Assembly: GCA_026197015.1 (NCBI GenBank)
Contig: JAPHRB010000135.1
Coordinates: 1-13,637 of the forward strand
DNA from: Gammaproteobacteria bacterium
GTDB lineage: Bacteria; Pseudomonadota; Gammaproteobacteria; SZUA-229
DNA length: 13,637 nucleotides
Direction: 5' to 3'
Numbering within the stretch: the first letter of the stretch is position 1; each line of letters opens with the position of its first letter. The notes beneath the pieces were generated by a model that saw only the letters and a list, made by a program, of their open reading frames with translations, had not been told where the DNA came from and ran no database searches. The position numbers were made by a program, and so were the translations under genes. Shown in pieces: positions 1 to 6,196 of the stretch.

Positions 1-190
1 GACCACCAACCCCCAATAACTCTGCGATAATCAAACCACAAAATTATTGGGAGTTGATGGCCAGGCGGTATACTTTCTGTTGCACTGGCCGTAGGATTTC
101 TCCTCCCAGGCGTTACCTGGCACCCTGCCCTTTGGAGCCCGGACTTTCCTCTCTATGATAAAATCATACAGCGATTGCCCAGCCAACTTC
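1..190 (-). ncRNA. rnpB: RNase P RNA (M1 RNA, bacterial type A), 5' half, cut by the window edge
   Basis: This is the catalytic RNA of ribonuclease P, which removes 5' leaders from tRNA precursors. Read on the minus strand, the RNA begins GAAGTTGGCTGGGCAATCGC at 190, matching the P1/P2 start of gammaproteobacterial rnpB. The near-invariant GAGGAAAGTCCGGGCTCC (P4 5' strand), then GGGCAGGGTGCCAGGTAACG, and CCAGTGCAACAGA leading to ACCGCC follow in the expected order. The P3 arm is short (TATGAT/ATCATA). Positions 3-60 form a long P12-type hairpin whose arms include CCCAATAA and TTATTGGG. The 3' half, with the second P4 strand, lies beyond position 1. Identity is certain from the conserved core; the exact 5' end is set by alignment with the E. 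coli start. Confidence 0.97.
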
Positions 191-197
191 GGCGCCA

Positions 198-226
198 ACT
201 ATAACATAAGTTAATAAATAATAATT
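198..226 (-). promoter_or_regulatory. Candidate rnpB promoter with GC-rich discriminator
   Basis: On the minus strand a -10 hexamer TATAGT (198-203) lies seven bases before the inferred RNA start at 190. The intervening bases include GGCGCC, a GC-rich discriminator of the kind found at stringently controlled stable-RNA promoters. The -35 is poor (AT-rich, AATTAT/TTATTA around 218-226), followed upstream by A/T tracts that could act as an UP element. The -10 is seen directly; stringent control is inferred from the discriminator. Confidence 0.6.
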
Positions 227-262
227 GTTTGCTTATAGACTTAAGCTGACACTATTCAGCCA

Positions 263-736
263 TCATCTCATTTTTCGCATGCGCTTTCCTAATGCAATAC
301 TAATCGGATTATTTCTGGAGAGAAATGGCAGAGGCTTTCGCTTGCGTAGACCTAAATTTGACTGCAACGTTTGCAGGCCTCCATGATTTGATGAGTACTG
401 CAAACCGGTCTTAATTACACTTAACGCCTCAAGACGGTTATTCAAAAAAATTTCAGCTCTTGCTAAATTCATGCATATATCTCCATCAAAGGGCATTTTC
501 TGAACAGCATGACGACAAAAATCAATTGCTTCAGATTTGCCGCTTAATAGACATGAAAAACCATAATACGAATGATACTTGGAGAAAAGCCGGTGCTCAC
601 CTGAAACGGAGTGACAGGCACGTTGGAAAAAATTGCTCGCATCGTGAATCGAGCTTTGTTCTAATAATTCAATGCCTTTTACAAAATCATCACAGCATTC
701 ATTTAAATCCATATAAACCGCTTTAATATAAGACAC
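263..736 (-). CDS. Small TPR-like protein, paralogue 1 of 3 (unknown function)
   Basis: This is a 157-residue cytosolic-looking protein with no signal peptide or membrane segment. The start is GTG at 736, preceded by GGAGG (742-746) with five bases between. The choice is supported because it places the CC pair at residues 14-15, exactly as in the two neighbouring paralogues. Two helix-turn-helix repeats resembling TPR units are visible: about residues 19-46, and about 84-118 with the pattern DGD..MNLA..E......A...I..GL. The tail is basic, with 'KPLPFLSR' followed by LGK. It is the most diverged copy: the central 'KYxSxCG' cysteine of the others is Tyr here. It is nearest to rnpB, in the same orientation, with no clear terminator between. 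TPR-like folds usually bind protein partners, but no partner is evident. I do not recognise a named gene. Confidence 0.8.
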   Translation of the reverse strand: MSYIKAVYMDLNECCDDFVKGIELLEQSSIHDASNFFQRACHSVSGEHRLFSKYHSYYGFSCLLSGKSEAIDFCRHAVQKMPFDGDICMNLARAEIFLNNRLEALSVIKTGLQYSSNHGGLQTLQSNLGLRKRKPLPFLSRNNPISIALGKRMRKMR

Positions 737-867
737 AACAACCTCCTTGTTCCTGGTAATATCAAATCTGTATTAAACCACTACATATAAACCCTCAATT
801 AAACTCAAAAAATAAACAGTCGGTATACACTAACTATTTATTTATAAACTCCAAAACATCAAATAAA

Positions 868-1335
868 TTATTTTCTAAAAAACTTACCTAATTTATTATT
901 TAACGCACTATTTCTTGGTAAAAAACTAATAGCTGCTTTTTTACGCATTCGTAACTCTGCACTCAATTCACGCATACCCGGATGCATATTGTCAACTTCC
1001 ATTCCATGAATCAATGAATCAACGGTACGTTTGCGATCTTTAAAATGCCATTCAGACTTCGCCAGATTAAAAAAAACATCGCCATCATATAATTCATTAC
1101 GAGCTACTTCACGACAAATTGCCACCCCACCACGATCACCTGCTAACGCCCGCACGTAACCACAAAAAGAAGCATATTTATTGTAATGAACATCTCTATA
1201 AGTAGTTTGCTCATAAGCCACCTCGAAACAGTGACGAGCCTGTGAAATCATTCCACGCTTTAGAAACTCAATACCATTAATAAAATCAGGACAACAAAGA
1301 CTATAATCTTTGTAAGTAACATTTTGTATACTCAT
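868..1335 (-). CDS. Small TPR-like protein, paralogue 2 of 3 (unknown function)
   Basis: This 155-residue protein is homologous along its whole length to the flanking genes. The open frame extends upstream to 1374, but the ATG at 1335 is the better start: GGGAGG (1341-1346) lies five bases before it, and it aligns the CC pair at residues 14-15 with the other copies. Shared blocks are CCxDFxxGIxxL at the N-terminus, KYxSFCG near the middle, CRxxA, then DGDxxxNLAxxE and HPG in the second TPR-like unit. The C-terminal 'SFLPR' and LGK tail is basic but less conserved than in copies 1 and 3. There is no export signal. A terminator at 1401-1430 precedes it, so it probably has its own weak promoter in the roughly 65 bp before the start, or depends on readthrough. 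The function is unknown. Confidence 0.82.
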   Translation of the reverse strand: MSIQNVTYKDYSLCCPDFINGIEFLKRGMISQARHCFEVAYEQTTYRDVHYNKYASFCGYVRALAGDRGGVAICREVARNELYDGDVFFNLAKSEWHFKDRKRTVDSLIHGMEVDNMHPGMRELSAELRMRKKAAISFLPRNSALNNKLGKFFRK

Positions 1336-1340
1336 ATCAA

Positions 1341-1346
1341 CCTCCC
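1341..1346 (-). promoter_or_regulatory. Ribosome binding site fixing the start of TPR paralogue 2
   Basis: GGGAGG on the minus strand sits five bases before the ATG at 1335. No comparable site precedes the upstream in-frame ATG at 1374, so the annotated protein should omit the 13-residue extension. Confidence 0.75.
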
Positions 1347-1400
1347 TTTTAAGCGAGTCTACACCACCAACCACCTAACTAAATATGAAAAAGACATCTG

Positions 1401-1430
1401 AAAAAAAGCCACAGATGAAACACCTGTGGC
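1401..1430 (-). terminator. Rho-independent terminator after TPR paralogue 3
   Basis: A perfect 7-bp stem GCCACAG/CTGTGGC (arms 1424-1430 and 1408-1414, nine-base loop) is followed on the minus strand by seven T residues (1401-1407). It lies about 60 bp past the stop codon of paralogue 3 and before paralogue 2, so it should end the paralogue 3 transcript. On the plus strand there is no T tract, so it works in one direction only. Confidence 0.8.
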
Positions 1431-1491
1431 CAACCACGCTAATACTCTTTATTTTTTCTAAAAATATATTTTTGTAATTACCTGACCACAC

Positions 1492-1971
1492 TTAAACAGC
1501 GTCTGCATGCCTCAATAGTTTACCCAGCGCATGATTTAATGGATGAGTACGAGGTAAAAATGGTAATGGGCTACGCTGTCGAATCCCTAACTGCTCACGC
1601 ATTTGACGTAAACCCGGGTGACGATTATCTATTTGTAGCCCCTTTTTCAGCGCTATAATTGCCGCTTTTCGATTTTCATAAAACCATTCAGCTCTTGCTA
1701 GATTTAAATACACATCTCCATCATGTAACTCGCCTTTAGCCGCGTGTCTACACATTTCTAACCCTGTTGCATCACCAGACAAAACACGTGCCAATCCACA
1801 ATACGAACCATACTTATTATGATATACATCTGCTCTTCCAACAGACTCATAAGCCTGCTGAAAACGATTAACTGCTTTAGGCATTGCACGATCTTTCAGG
1901 TAAGAAACACCCTCAACAAATTCGTCGCAACATGCACTGAAATCTTCATATACTGCTTGTAATGGTGCCAT
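1492..1971 (-). CDS. Small TPR-like protein, paralogue 3 of 3 (unknown function)
   Basis: This 159-residue soluble protein looks the most canonical of the three copies. ATG at 1971 has GGAG (1978-1981) six bases upstream. Residues 14-15 are the CC pair. A TPR-like unit covers about 19-46 (FVEGVSYL....KAVNRFQQAYESV) and a second covers about 84-118 (DGDVYLNLARAEWFYENRKAAI.AL..GLQID..HPGL). The motif 'SPLPFLPR' followed by HPLN..LGK closes the protein. Cysteines at 14-15, in KYGSYCG and in MCRHAA are shared wholly or partly with the paralogues. Its transcript probably ends at the terminator 1401-1430. rsmI lies upstream on the same strand but 426 bp away, so a separate promoter is likely. No function can be assigned; protein-protein interaction is the usual role of such repeats. 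Confidence 0.83.
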   Translation of the reverse strand: MAPLQAVYEDFSACCDEFVEGVSYLKDRAMPKAVNRFQQAYESVGRADVYHNKYGSYCGLARVLSGDATGLEMCRHAAKGELHDGDVYLNLARAEWFYENRKAAIIALKKGLQIDNRHPGLRQMREQLGIRQRSPLPFLPRTHPLNHALGKLLRHADAV

Positions 1972-2397
1972 CTGAAACTCCGTCTATAAATATCTAAATG
2001 TATCTGACCGGCAGATTTCCTGCTCAAATACGAGGCATTTTAACTTTTGTCATTTAGATGCTTTACAGTCCAGCGATTTTAGGCAACTTAAGTTTAACTT
2101 TACGTTCGTTTTTTACCATGGCTGTAAGCCTTGTTTGATTACATTGCATAGGTCGTACCCATTTTAATAATATGATTATAAACAATTGGTTACAAAAAAC
2201 TAGAACAATAAGGCCGACTAAATACTGCTATGCATGTAAACTTATTCGACACAGTTATATAGTGTTTTTGGACTATTTTTTGACGATATAAATATCTAAA
2301 TAAATATCAAATACTTAGACAACAAATAAAGTGAAAACAATCTCGACAAATATATCTTAACACTTAAACACTTTAACACTAATTACTTAAATATCAG
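1972..2397. other. 426-bp AT-rich intergenic region, no gene recognised
   Basis: There is no convincing ORF or structured RNA here. It contains an exact 15-base direct repeat, TATAAATATCTAAAT, at 1985-1999 and 2287-2301. The first copy overlaps the region just upstream of the paralogue 3 ribosome binding site, where a promoter would be expected. It also holds a short imperfect tandem array at 2357-2379 (TTAACAC, TTAAACAC, TTTAACAC) just past the rsmI stop codon. No good hairpin with a T run was found for rsmI termination. Confidence 0.5.
1985..2301. repeat. Two copies of a 15-bp direct repeat (1985-1999, 2287-2301)
   Basis: TATAAATATCTAAAT occurs twice, 302 bp apart. The proximal copy is within 20 bp of the paralogue 3 start codon. 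Because the sequence is pure A/T plus one C, it could be a promoter element, a regulator site or coincidence in AT-rich DNA. Confidence 0.45.
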
Positions 2398-3237
2398 CTA
2401 CTTACCAGTCAACTCAAGTGCCAGCTTATACACCAGATTTTTCTTCTGCCCTGTGATTTTTGCTGCCATCTGACTTGCCTGTTTTACTGGTAATTCTTCC
2501 AGCAGCACCTTCAATACCAGACCCAGCTCAGCGGATTGTGGACTGACGTGTTGTTCAACACCCTCAACTACAAGCACAAACTCGCCTTTTTGCTGGTTTG
2601 AATCTGCCTGCATCCACTCCAGTAAGTCACCTATTTCAGCACTATGCACCGTTTCAAATAACTTCGTTATCTCTCTTGCCAGCACAACCCGTCTATTTTC
2701 ACCAAAAATTTGCAGCATATCATTTACAGATGCGACGATTCGATGACTAGATTCATAAAATACCAGCGTTGCTGACTGATTCTCAAATTCGCGATAAAAA
2801 TTTTGCCTGGCTCCCTGCTTATGCGGCGGAAACCCCGCAAACATAAAACGATCTGTTGCCAGCCCGGACACAGAAAGCGCTGCTATGGCAGCACATGCGC
2901 CGGGTATTGGGCTAACTTTTAGCGCTGATTCATGTGCCGCTTTTACCAGACGGTAACCCGGATCACTTAATAAAGGCGTACCCGCATCAGAAATCAGAGC
3001 GATATGCTCACCGGCAAGTAATCGCTGTATTAATTTAGGCGTCGCCTGCTCCTCATTATGCTCATGATAAGCCTGCATAGGTGTACCAATGTTATAATGT
3101 TGCATTAAATTTTTACTGTGCCGTGTATCCTCAGCAGCAATTAGATCAACTTGTTTTAATACCGAAATTGCACGCTCACCCATATCGGCACGATTACCTA
3201 TTGGGGTAGCGATTACATAAAGTGTGCCCTGATTCAT
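2398..3237 (-). CDS. rsmI: 16S rRNA (cytidine1402-2'-O)-methyltransferase RsmI
   Basis: RsmI transfers a methyl group from S-adenosylmethionine to the 2'-OH of C1402 in the 16S rRNA decoding centre. The 279-residue protein shows the tetrapyrrole-methylase fold signatures in order: LYVIATPIGN near the N-terminus, LIAAEDTRH, ALISDAGTPLLSDPGYRLV, PGACAAIAALSVSGL, TLVFYESSHR, VLAREITK and KGEFVLVVEG. The C-terminal extension ends in KKNLVYKLALEL. The ATG at 3237 is chosen over an in-frame ATG at 3312 because family members begin a few residues before the LYVIATPIGN strand, and because the longer form would overlap lpoA. A GGAG lies 12 bases upstream, which is rather far. The usual TPIGNL reads TPIGNR here. 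It is divergent from lpoA, as in E. coli (yraL/yraM). Confidence 0.96.
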   Translation of the reverse strand: MNQGTLYVIATPIGNRADMGERAISVLKQVDLIAAEDTRHSKNLMQHYNIGTPMQAYHEHNEEQATPKLIQRLLAGEHIALISDAGTPLLSDPGYRLVKAAHESALKVSPIPGACAAIAALSVSGLATDRFMFAGFPPHKQGARQNFYREFENQSATLVFYESSHRIVASVNDMLQIFGENRRVVLAREITKLFETVHSAEIGDLLEWMQADSNQQKGEFVLVVEGVEQHVSPQSAELGLVLKVLLEELPVKQASQMAAKITGQKKNLVYKLALELTGK

Positions 3238-3305
3238 TGACAGTTGGGACTCCAAAACAGATACTCTCGTTTGCCATAATAACATCAGCTGACACACATT
3301 AGATA
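3238..3305. promoter_or_regulatory. Divergent rsmI/lpoA intergenic region
   Basis: These 68 bp must hold, or lie next to, the promoters of both divergent genes. I see no strong sigma-70 pair on either strand; TATTAT on the minus strand near 3280 is the best -10-like hexamer, without a matching -35. lpoA has no clear Shine-Dalgarno sequence. Confidence 0.4.
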
Positions 3306-5210
3306 ATGACAATATTCATTCGCACTACTTTACTCTTACTTATCGCCCTCAGCTTTTACGGGTGTGCGCCAAAAGACCGCATCATCAGCGATAAGCCATC
3401 TGACCAGATAGATCCTTCAGCTCTGGATGGAACTGAACCTCTCGATCCCACTGAAACAGCGGGCAAATATATGGAGCTGGCATCGCTTTCTACCGGGACT
3501 GATAGAAACAAACACTTGTTAAAAGCAGCAGAAATTCTTCTTCTTCAAAAACAGTTCGATCTGGCCGAACAACAACTTTCATCCTTAAACCTTGAATTGC
3601 TGGGACGAGAAGAGTCGATTGATTACAACCTGCTGCAAGCAGAGATTGAGCTAAGTCGAGGTGATGCCCGGTTTGCGCTAAAACTTCTGAATATTTCACA
3701 AATTTTATCAACAGGGAAGCAAGTTCGATTAATGCGCTTACGAGCAAGAGCCTTTCTGGATGCCGGTTACCCTTTAGAATCCGCTAAAACGCGTGTTCAA
3801 ATGGATAAATTACTGACCGATCAATTTGATCAGGAACTTAACCATCAGGCAATATGGGAAGCACTTTCCCTGTTACCAAAGACAAGTTTGCAACAACTTA
3901 GCAGTGCACCCCTTAATGCTGATTTTCTTGGTTGGGTCGAATTAGCTAAAATAGCCAAACGTGGACAGGTCGACTGGCAACATCTACAGGATGGTATTTA
4001 CTCGTGGCGCAAAGAGTACCCGGAACACCCTGCAGCAAAAATATTCATTAAAGAGTTTGGCGACAAACAAATCGAATTAATCGAACAACCTAAACATATA
4101 GCCATATTACTTCCCTTGAATGGTAAATACGCTCAGGTAGCTGCCGCAATTCGTGATGGAATCATGTCTTCCTACTATCAGCACCCGGACAAATCTTTTC
4201 AACCCCAAATTAGCTTTATAGACACCAGTGAAAATCAGGCCGCAATCTGGAATTACTATAAAAAAGCCTCTAATCAGGGAGCTGATTTTATAATAGGCCC
4301 GTTCCTTAAATCAGCTGTAGATATTCTTGCTCAAGCGGAAGATATCAGCATACCCACTCTAACCCTTAACTATGCCAGCACCCAGTTTAAAACTAGCGAA
4401 AAACTTTTTCAGTTTGGCCTGCTACCAGAAGATGAAGCCCGTCAATCAGCAGATATGGCATTTCGACAAGCACACACACACGCTGCCGTACTGGTTCCTG
4501 AAGGTCCATGGGGTGAACGTTTACGCAATGCCTTCCAGTTACGCTTTGAAGAGTTAGGCGGAACAGTGGTCAGCACACAAACTTATACTCCCAATAAAAA
4601 CGACTTTAAAAAACCGATTCAAAACATGTTAAATATAAAGCAAAGTTATAGTCGGTATCGCAGTATCCAAAATGTTATGCGCACAAAAATGAAATTCACG
4701 CCCTACCGTCGTCAGGATGTGGGCATGATTTTTATGGCGGCCACACCTAAAGATGCCCGGCAACTAAAGCCTCAATTTAAATTTCACTATGCTGGTGAAA
4801 TTCCAGTATATGCCACATCACATGCATTTACTGGACAACTTAACAAACAGGCTGATCGTGATATTGATGATCTAAACTTTTTAGATATGCCCTGGATACT
4901 TAATGCGCCAACAAAACCTAAACAGTCCCTTATCAATTACTGGCCAGAACAACAACGTTACACTCGTTTTTTTGCACTCGGTGTAGATGCATATAATTTA
5001 ATTCCATTTCTGGGTCGTTTACAGGGTAAAAGTTATGAGCGTTTCTCTGGTCAAACGGGTAATCTGTACCTGGATCCTTTTAACCGCATACACAGAGAAC
5101 TATTACCAGCTCAGTTTAAACGTGGTATACCGACGTTAATTGACATTAATACACAGCCGGTGAACTTAACTCTTGATAAAACTCAACCCATTCAGCAGCC
5201 GATCAACTAA
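3306..5210 (+). CDS. lpoA: LpoA, outer-membrane lipoprotein activator of PBP1A
   Basis: LpoA reaches from the outer membrane through the periplasm to stimulate the peptidoglycan synthase PBP1A. This 634-residue protein begins with a lipoprotein signal: TIFIR, a hydrophobic stretch TLLLLIALSF, and YGC with the lipidated Cys at residue 20. The F-Y-G residues before the Cys are an atypical lipobox. Residues about 50-250 are helical and repeat-rich, with the LpoA-type signature ending ...YPEHPAAKIF. From about 262, 'KHIAILLPLNGKYA' starts a type I periplasmic-binding-protein-like domain, with IGPFLKSAVD, FQFGLLPEDEARQSA, VLVPEGPWGERL and FALGVDAYNLIPFL. It lacks the long low-complexity insert of the E. 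coli protein. It is the first gene of the lpoA-yraN-diaA run. Confidence 0.95.
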   Translation: MTIFIRTTLLLLIALSFYGCAPKDRIISDKPSDQIDPSALDGTEPLDPTETAGKYMELASLSTGTDRNKHLLKAAEILLLQKQFDLAEQQLSSLNLELLGREESIDYNLLQAEIELSRGDARFALKLLNISQILSTGKQVRLMRLRARAFLDAGYPLESAKTRVQMDKLLTDQFDQELNHQAIWEALSLLPKTSLQQLSSAPLNADFLGWVELAKIAKRGQVDWQHLQDGIYSWRKEYPEHPAAKIFIKEFGDKQIELIEQPKHIAILLPLNGKYAQVAAAIRDGIMSSYYQHPDKSFQPQISFIDTSENQAAIWNYYKKASNQGADFIIGPFLKSAVDILAQAEDISIPTLTLNYASTQFKTSEKLFQFGLLPEDEARQSADMAFRQAHTHAAVLVPEGPWGERLRNAFQLRFEELGGTVVSTQTYTPNKNDFKKPIQNMLNIKQSYSRYRSIQNVMRTKMKFTPYRRQDVGMIFMAATPKDARQLKPQFKFHYAGEIPVYATSHAFTGQLNKQADRDIDDLNFLDMPWILNAPTKPKQSLINYWPEQQRYTRFFALGVDAYNLIPFLGRLQGKSYERFSGQTGNLYLDPFNRIHRELLPAQFKRGIPTLIDINTQPVNLTLDKTQPIQQPIN

Positions 5211-5541
5211 AGGCAAAACCTGCGAAGATTTTGCCTTAAACTATTTAACAAAAAATGGTTTGAAACTGATCGAGAAAAATTTTAATAGCCGTTATGGTGA
5301 AATAGACTTAATAATGCAACATCAGAATGCCGTTGTCTTTATAGAAGTTCGTTACAGAAAGAATGAGGATTATGGCGGTGCGAAAGCCAGTGTAACACTC
5401 ACTAAACAAAACAAAATACAAAAGACGGCTCTTTATTATATGCAAAAAAAAGGCCGTGAAATGAACGCACGTTTTGATGTAATTGCAATCAGCGGTGAAT
5501 ACAGCAATCTGACAATTGAATGGATTAAAAACGCATTTTAA
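5173..5541 (+). CDS. yraN: YraN family protein (UPF0102), endonuclease-like fold
   Basis: This 122-residue protein belongs to a widely conserved family with a restriction-endonuclease-like (PD-(D/E)xK-type) fold; its precise cellular role is not settled. The signatures seen are KGKTCEDFALNYL with Glu18, RYGEIDLI (Glu43, Asp45), VVFIEVRYR (Glu58, with Arg60 at the usual Lys position), YGGAKASVT and ARFDVIAI, ending with EWIKNAF. The start is TTG at 5173: two in-frame stops lie just upstream, and the first ATG is too far inside the domain. GGTGA nine bases upstream is a plausible ribosome binding site. The gene therefore overlaps the 3' end of lpoA by 38 nt, suggesting coupled translation. Confidence 0.93.
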   Translation: MIKLNPFSSRSTKGKTCEDFALNYLTKNGLKLIEKNFNSRYGEIDLIMQHQNAVVFIEVRYRKNEDYGGAKASVTLTKQNKIQKTALYYMQKKGREMNARFDVIAISGEYSNLTIEWIKNAF

Positions 5542-5581
5542 ACTAGATCACATCAATCTAAAAACATATAACTGATTAACT

Positions 5582-6184
5582 ATGAATCTTATAGAAATTA
5601 TTGAACACAACTTTGCTGAAAACATAGCGACAAAACAACGCACACTAGACAAAGCCAAAAATTCTATTGCTCTGGGCGCTCAACTTATGACTCACAGCCT
5701 CTTGTCTGGAGGTAAAATATTATCTTGTGGAAATGGTGGTTCAGCTGGTGAAGCCCAGCTATTTTCATCGAAAATGTTAAATCGTTTTCAAATGGAACGC
5801 CCTGGCCTTCCAGCCATTGCACTATCCACAGACACATCAATCCTCACCTCAATAGCAAACGACTATAATTATGATCAGATTTTTTCTCGTCAGGTTGCAG
5901 CTCTCGGCCAGGAAACAGATCTTTTATTAATTATCACTACCAGTGGTAATTCTGGAAATATTGTTAGTGCATTAGATATGGCTCACGAACGAAATATGAA
6001 AGTCATCGCCTTAACAGGGCAAAGTGGTGGCGAAGTCAGTTCACGACTAGCGCATGATGATGTAGAAATTCGGGTTGATTCCGACTCACCCATTCGAATC
6101 CAGGAAACACACTTACTTATTATTCATTGCCTGGGTGATCTTGTTGACTCGCAATTAATGGGCACCAACCCCAACCAACATTAA
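5582..6184 (+). CDS. diaA: SIS-domain protein, DiaA (DnaA initiator-associating) / GmhA-like
   Basis: DiaA is a tetrameric SIS-fold protein that binds DnaA and promotes orderly assembly at the replication origin. The 200 residues match in length and order: an N-terminal helical region, KILSCGNGGSAGEAQ (46-59), MLNRFQMERPGLPAIAL, ILTSIANDYNYDQIFSRQV, LLIITTSGNSGNIV (115-128), VIALTGQSGGE, and RIQETHLLIIHCLGDLVD near the C-terminus. The context after lpoA and yraN is the DiaA context. Unlike E. coli DiaA, it keeps the GNGGSAxEA and QETH features also seen in GmhA (sedoheptulose-7-phosphate isomerase), although the His of the GmhA 'AxHF' segment is Leu here. Isomerase activity cannot be excluded by eye. 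It lies 40 bp after yraN. Confidence 0.88.
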   Translation: MNLIEIIEHNFAENIATKQRTLDKAKNSIALGAQLMTHSLLSGGKILSCGNGGSAGEAQLFSSKMLNRFQMERPGLPAIALSTDTSILTSIANDYNYDQIFSRQVAALGQETDLLLIITTSGNSGNIVSALDMAHERNMKVIALTGQSGGEVSSRLAHDDVEIRVDSDSPIRIQETHLLIIHCLGDLVDSQLMGTNPNQH

Positions 6185-6196
6185 AATTAATAAGAT

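Noticed and set aside
245..260. GCTGA/TCAGC hairpin between TPR paralogue 1 and rnpB as a terminator
   Set aside because: The stem is only 5 bp and no T run follows on either strand.
460..726. 88-codon plus-strand open frame opposite TPR paralogue 1
   Set aside because: It is antisense to a gene with clear paralogues and a ribosome binding site, and has no conserved features of its own.
2131..2150. Possible sigma-54 (-24/-12) element ending TTGCAT in the 1972-2397 gap
   Set aside because: The GG of the -24 element is missing at the required distance from TTGCA.
3238..3312. Longer RsmI form starting at 3312
   Set aside because: The extra 25 residues have no family similarity and would overlap the start of divergent lpoA; the ATG at 3237 fits the family.
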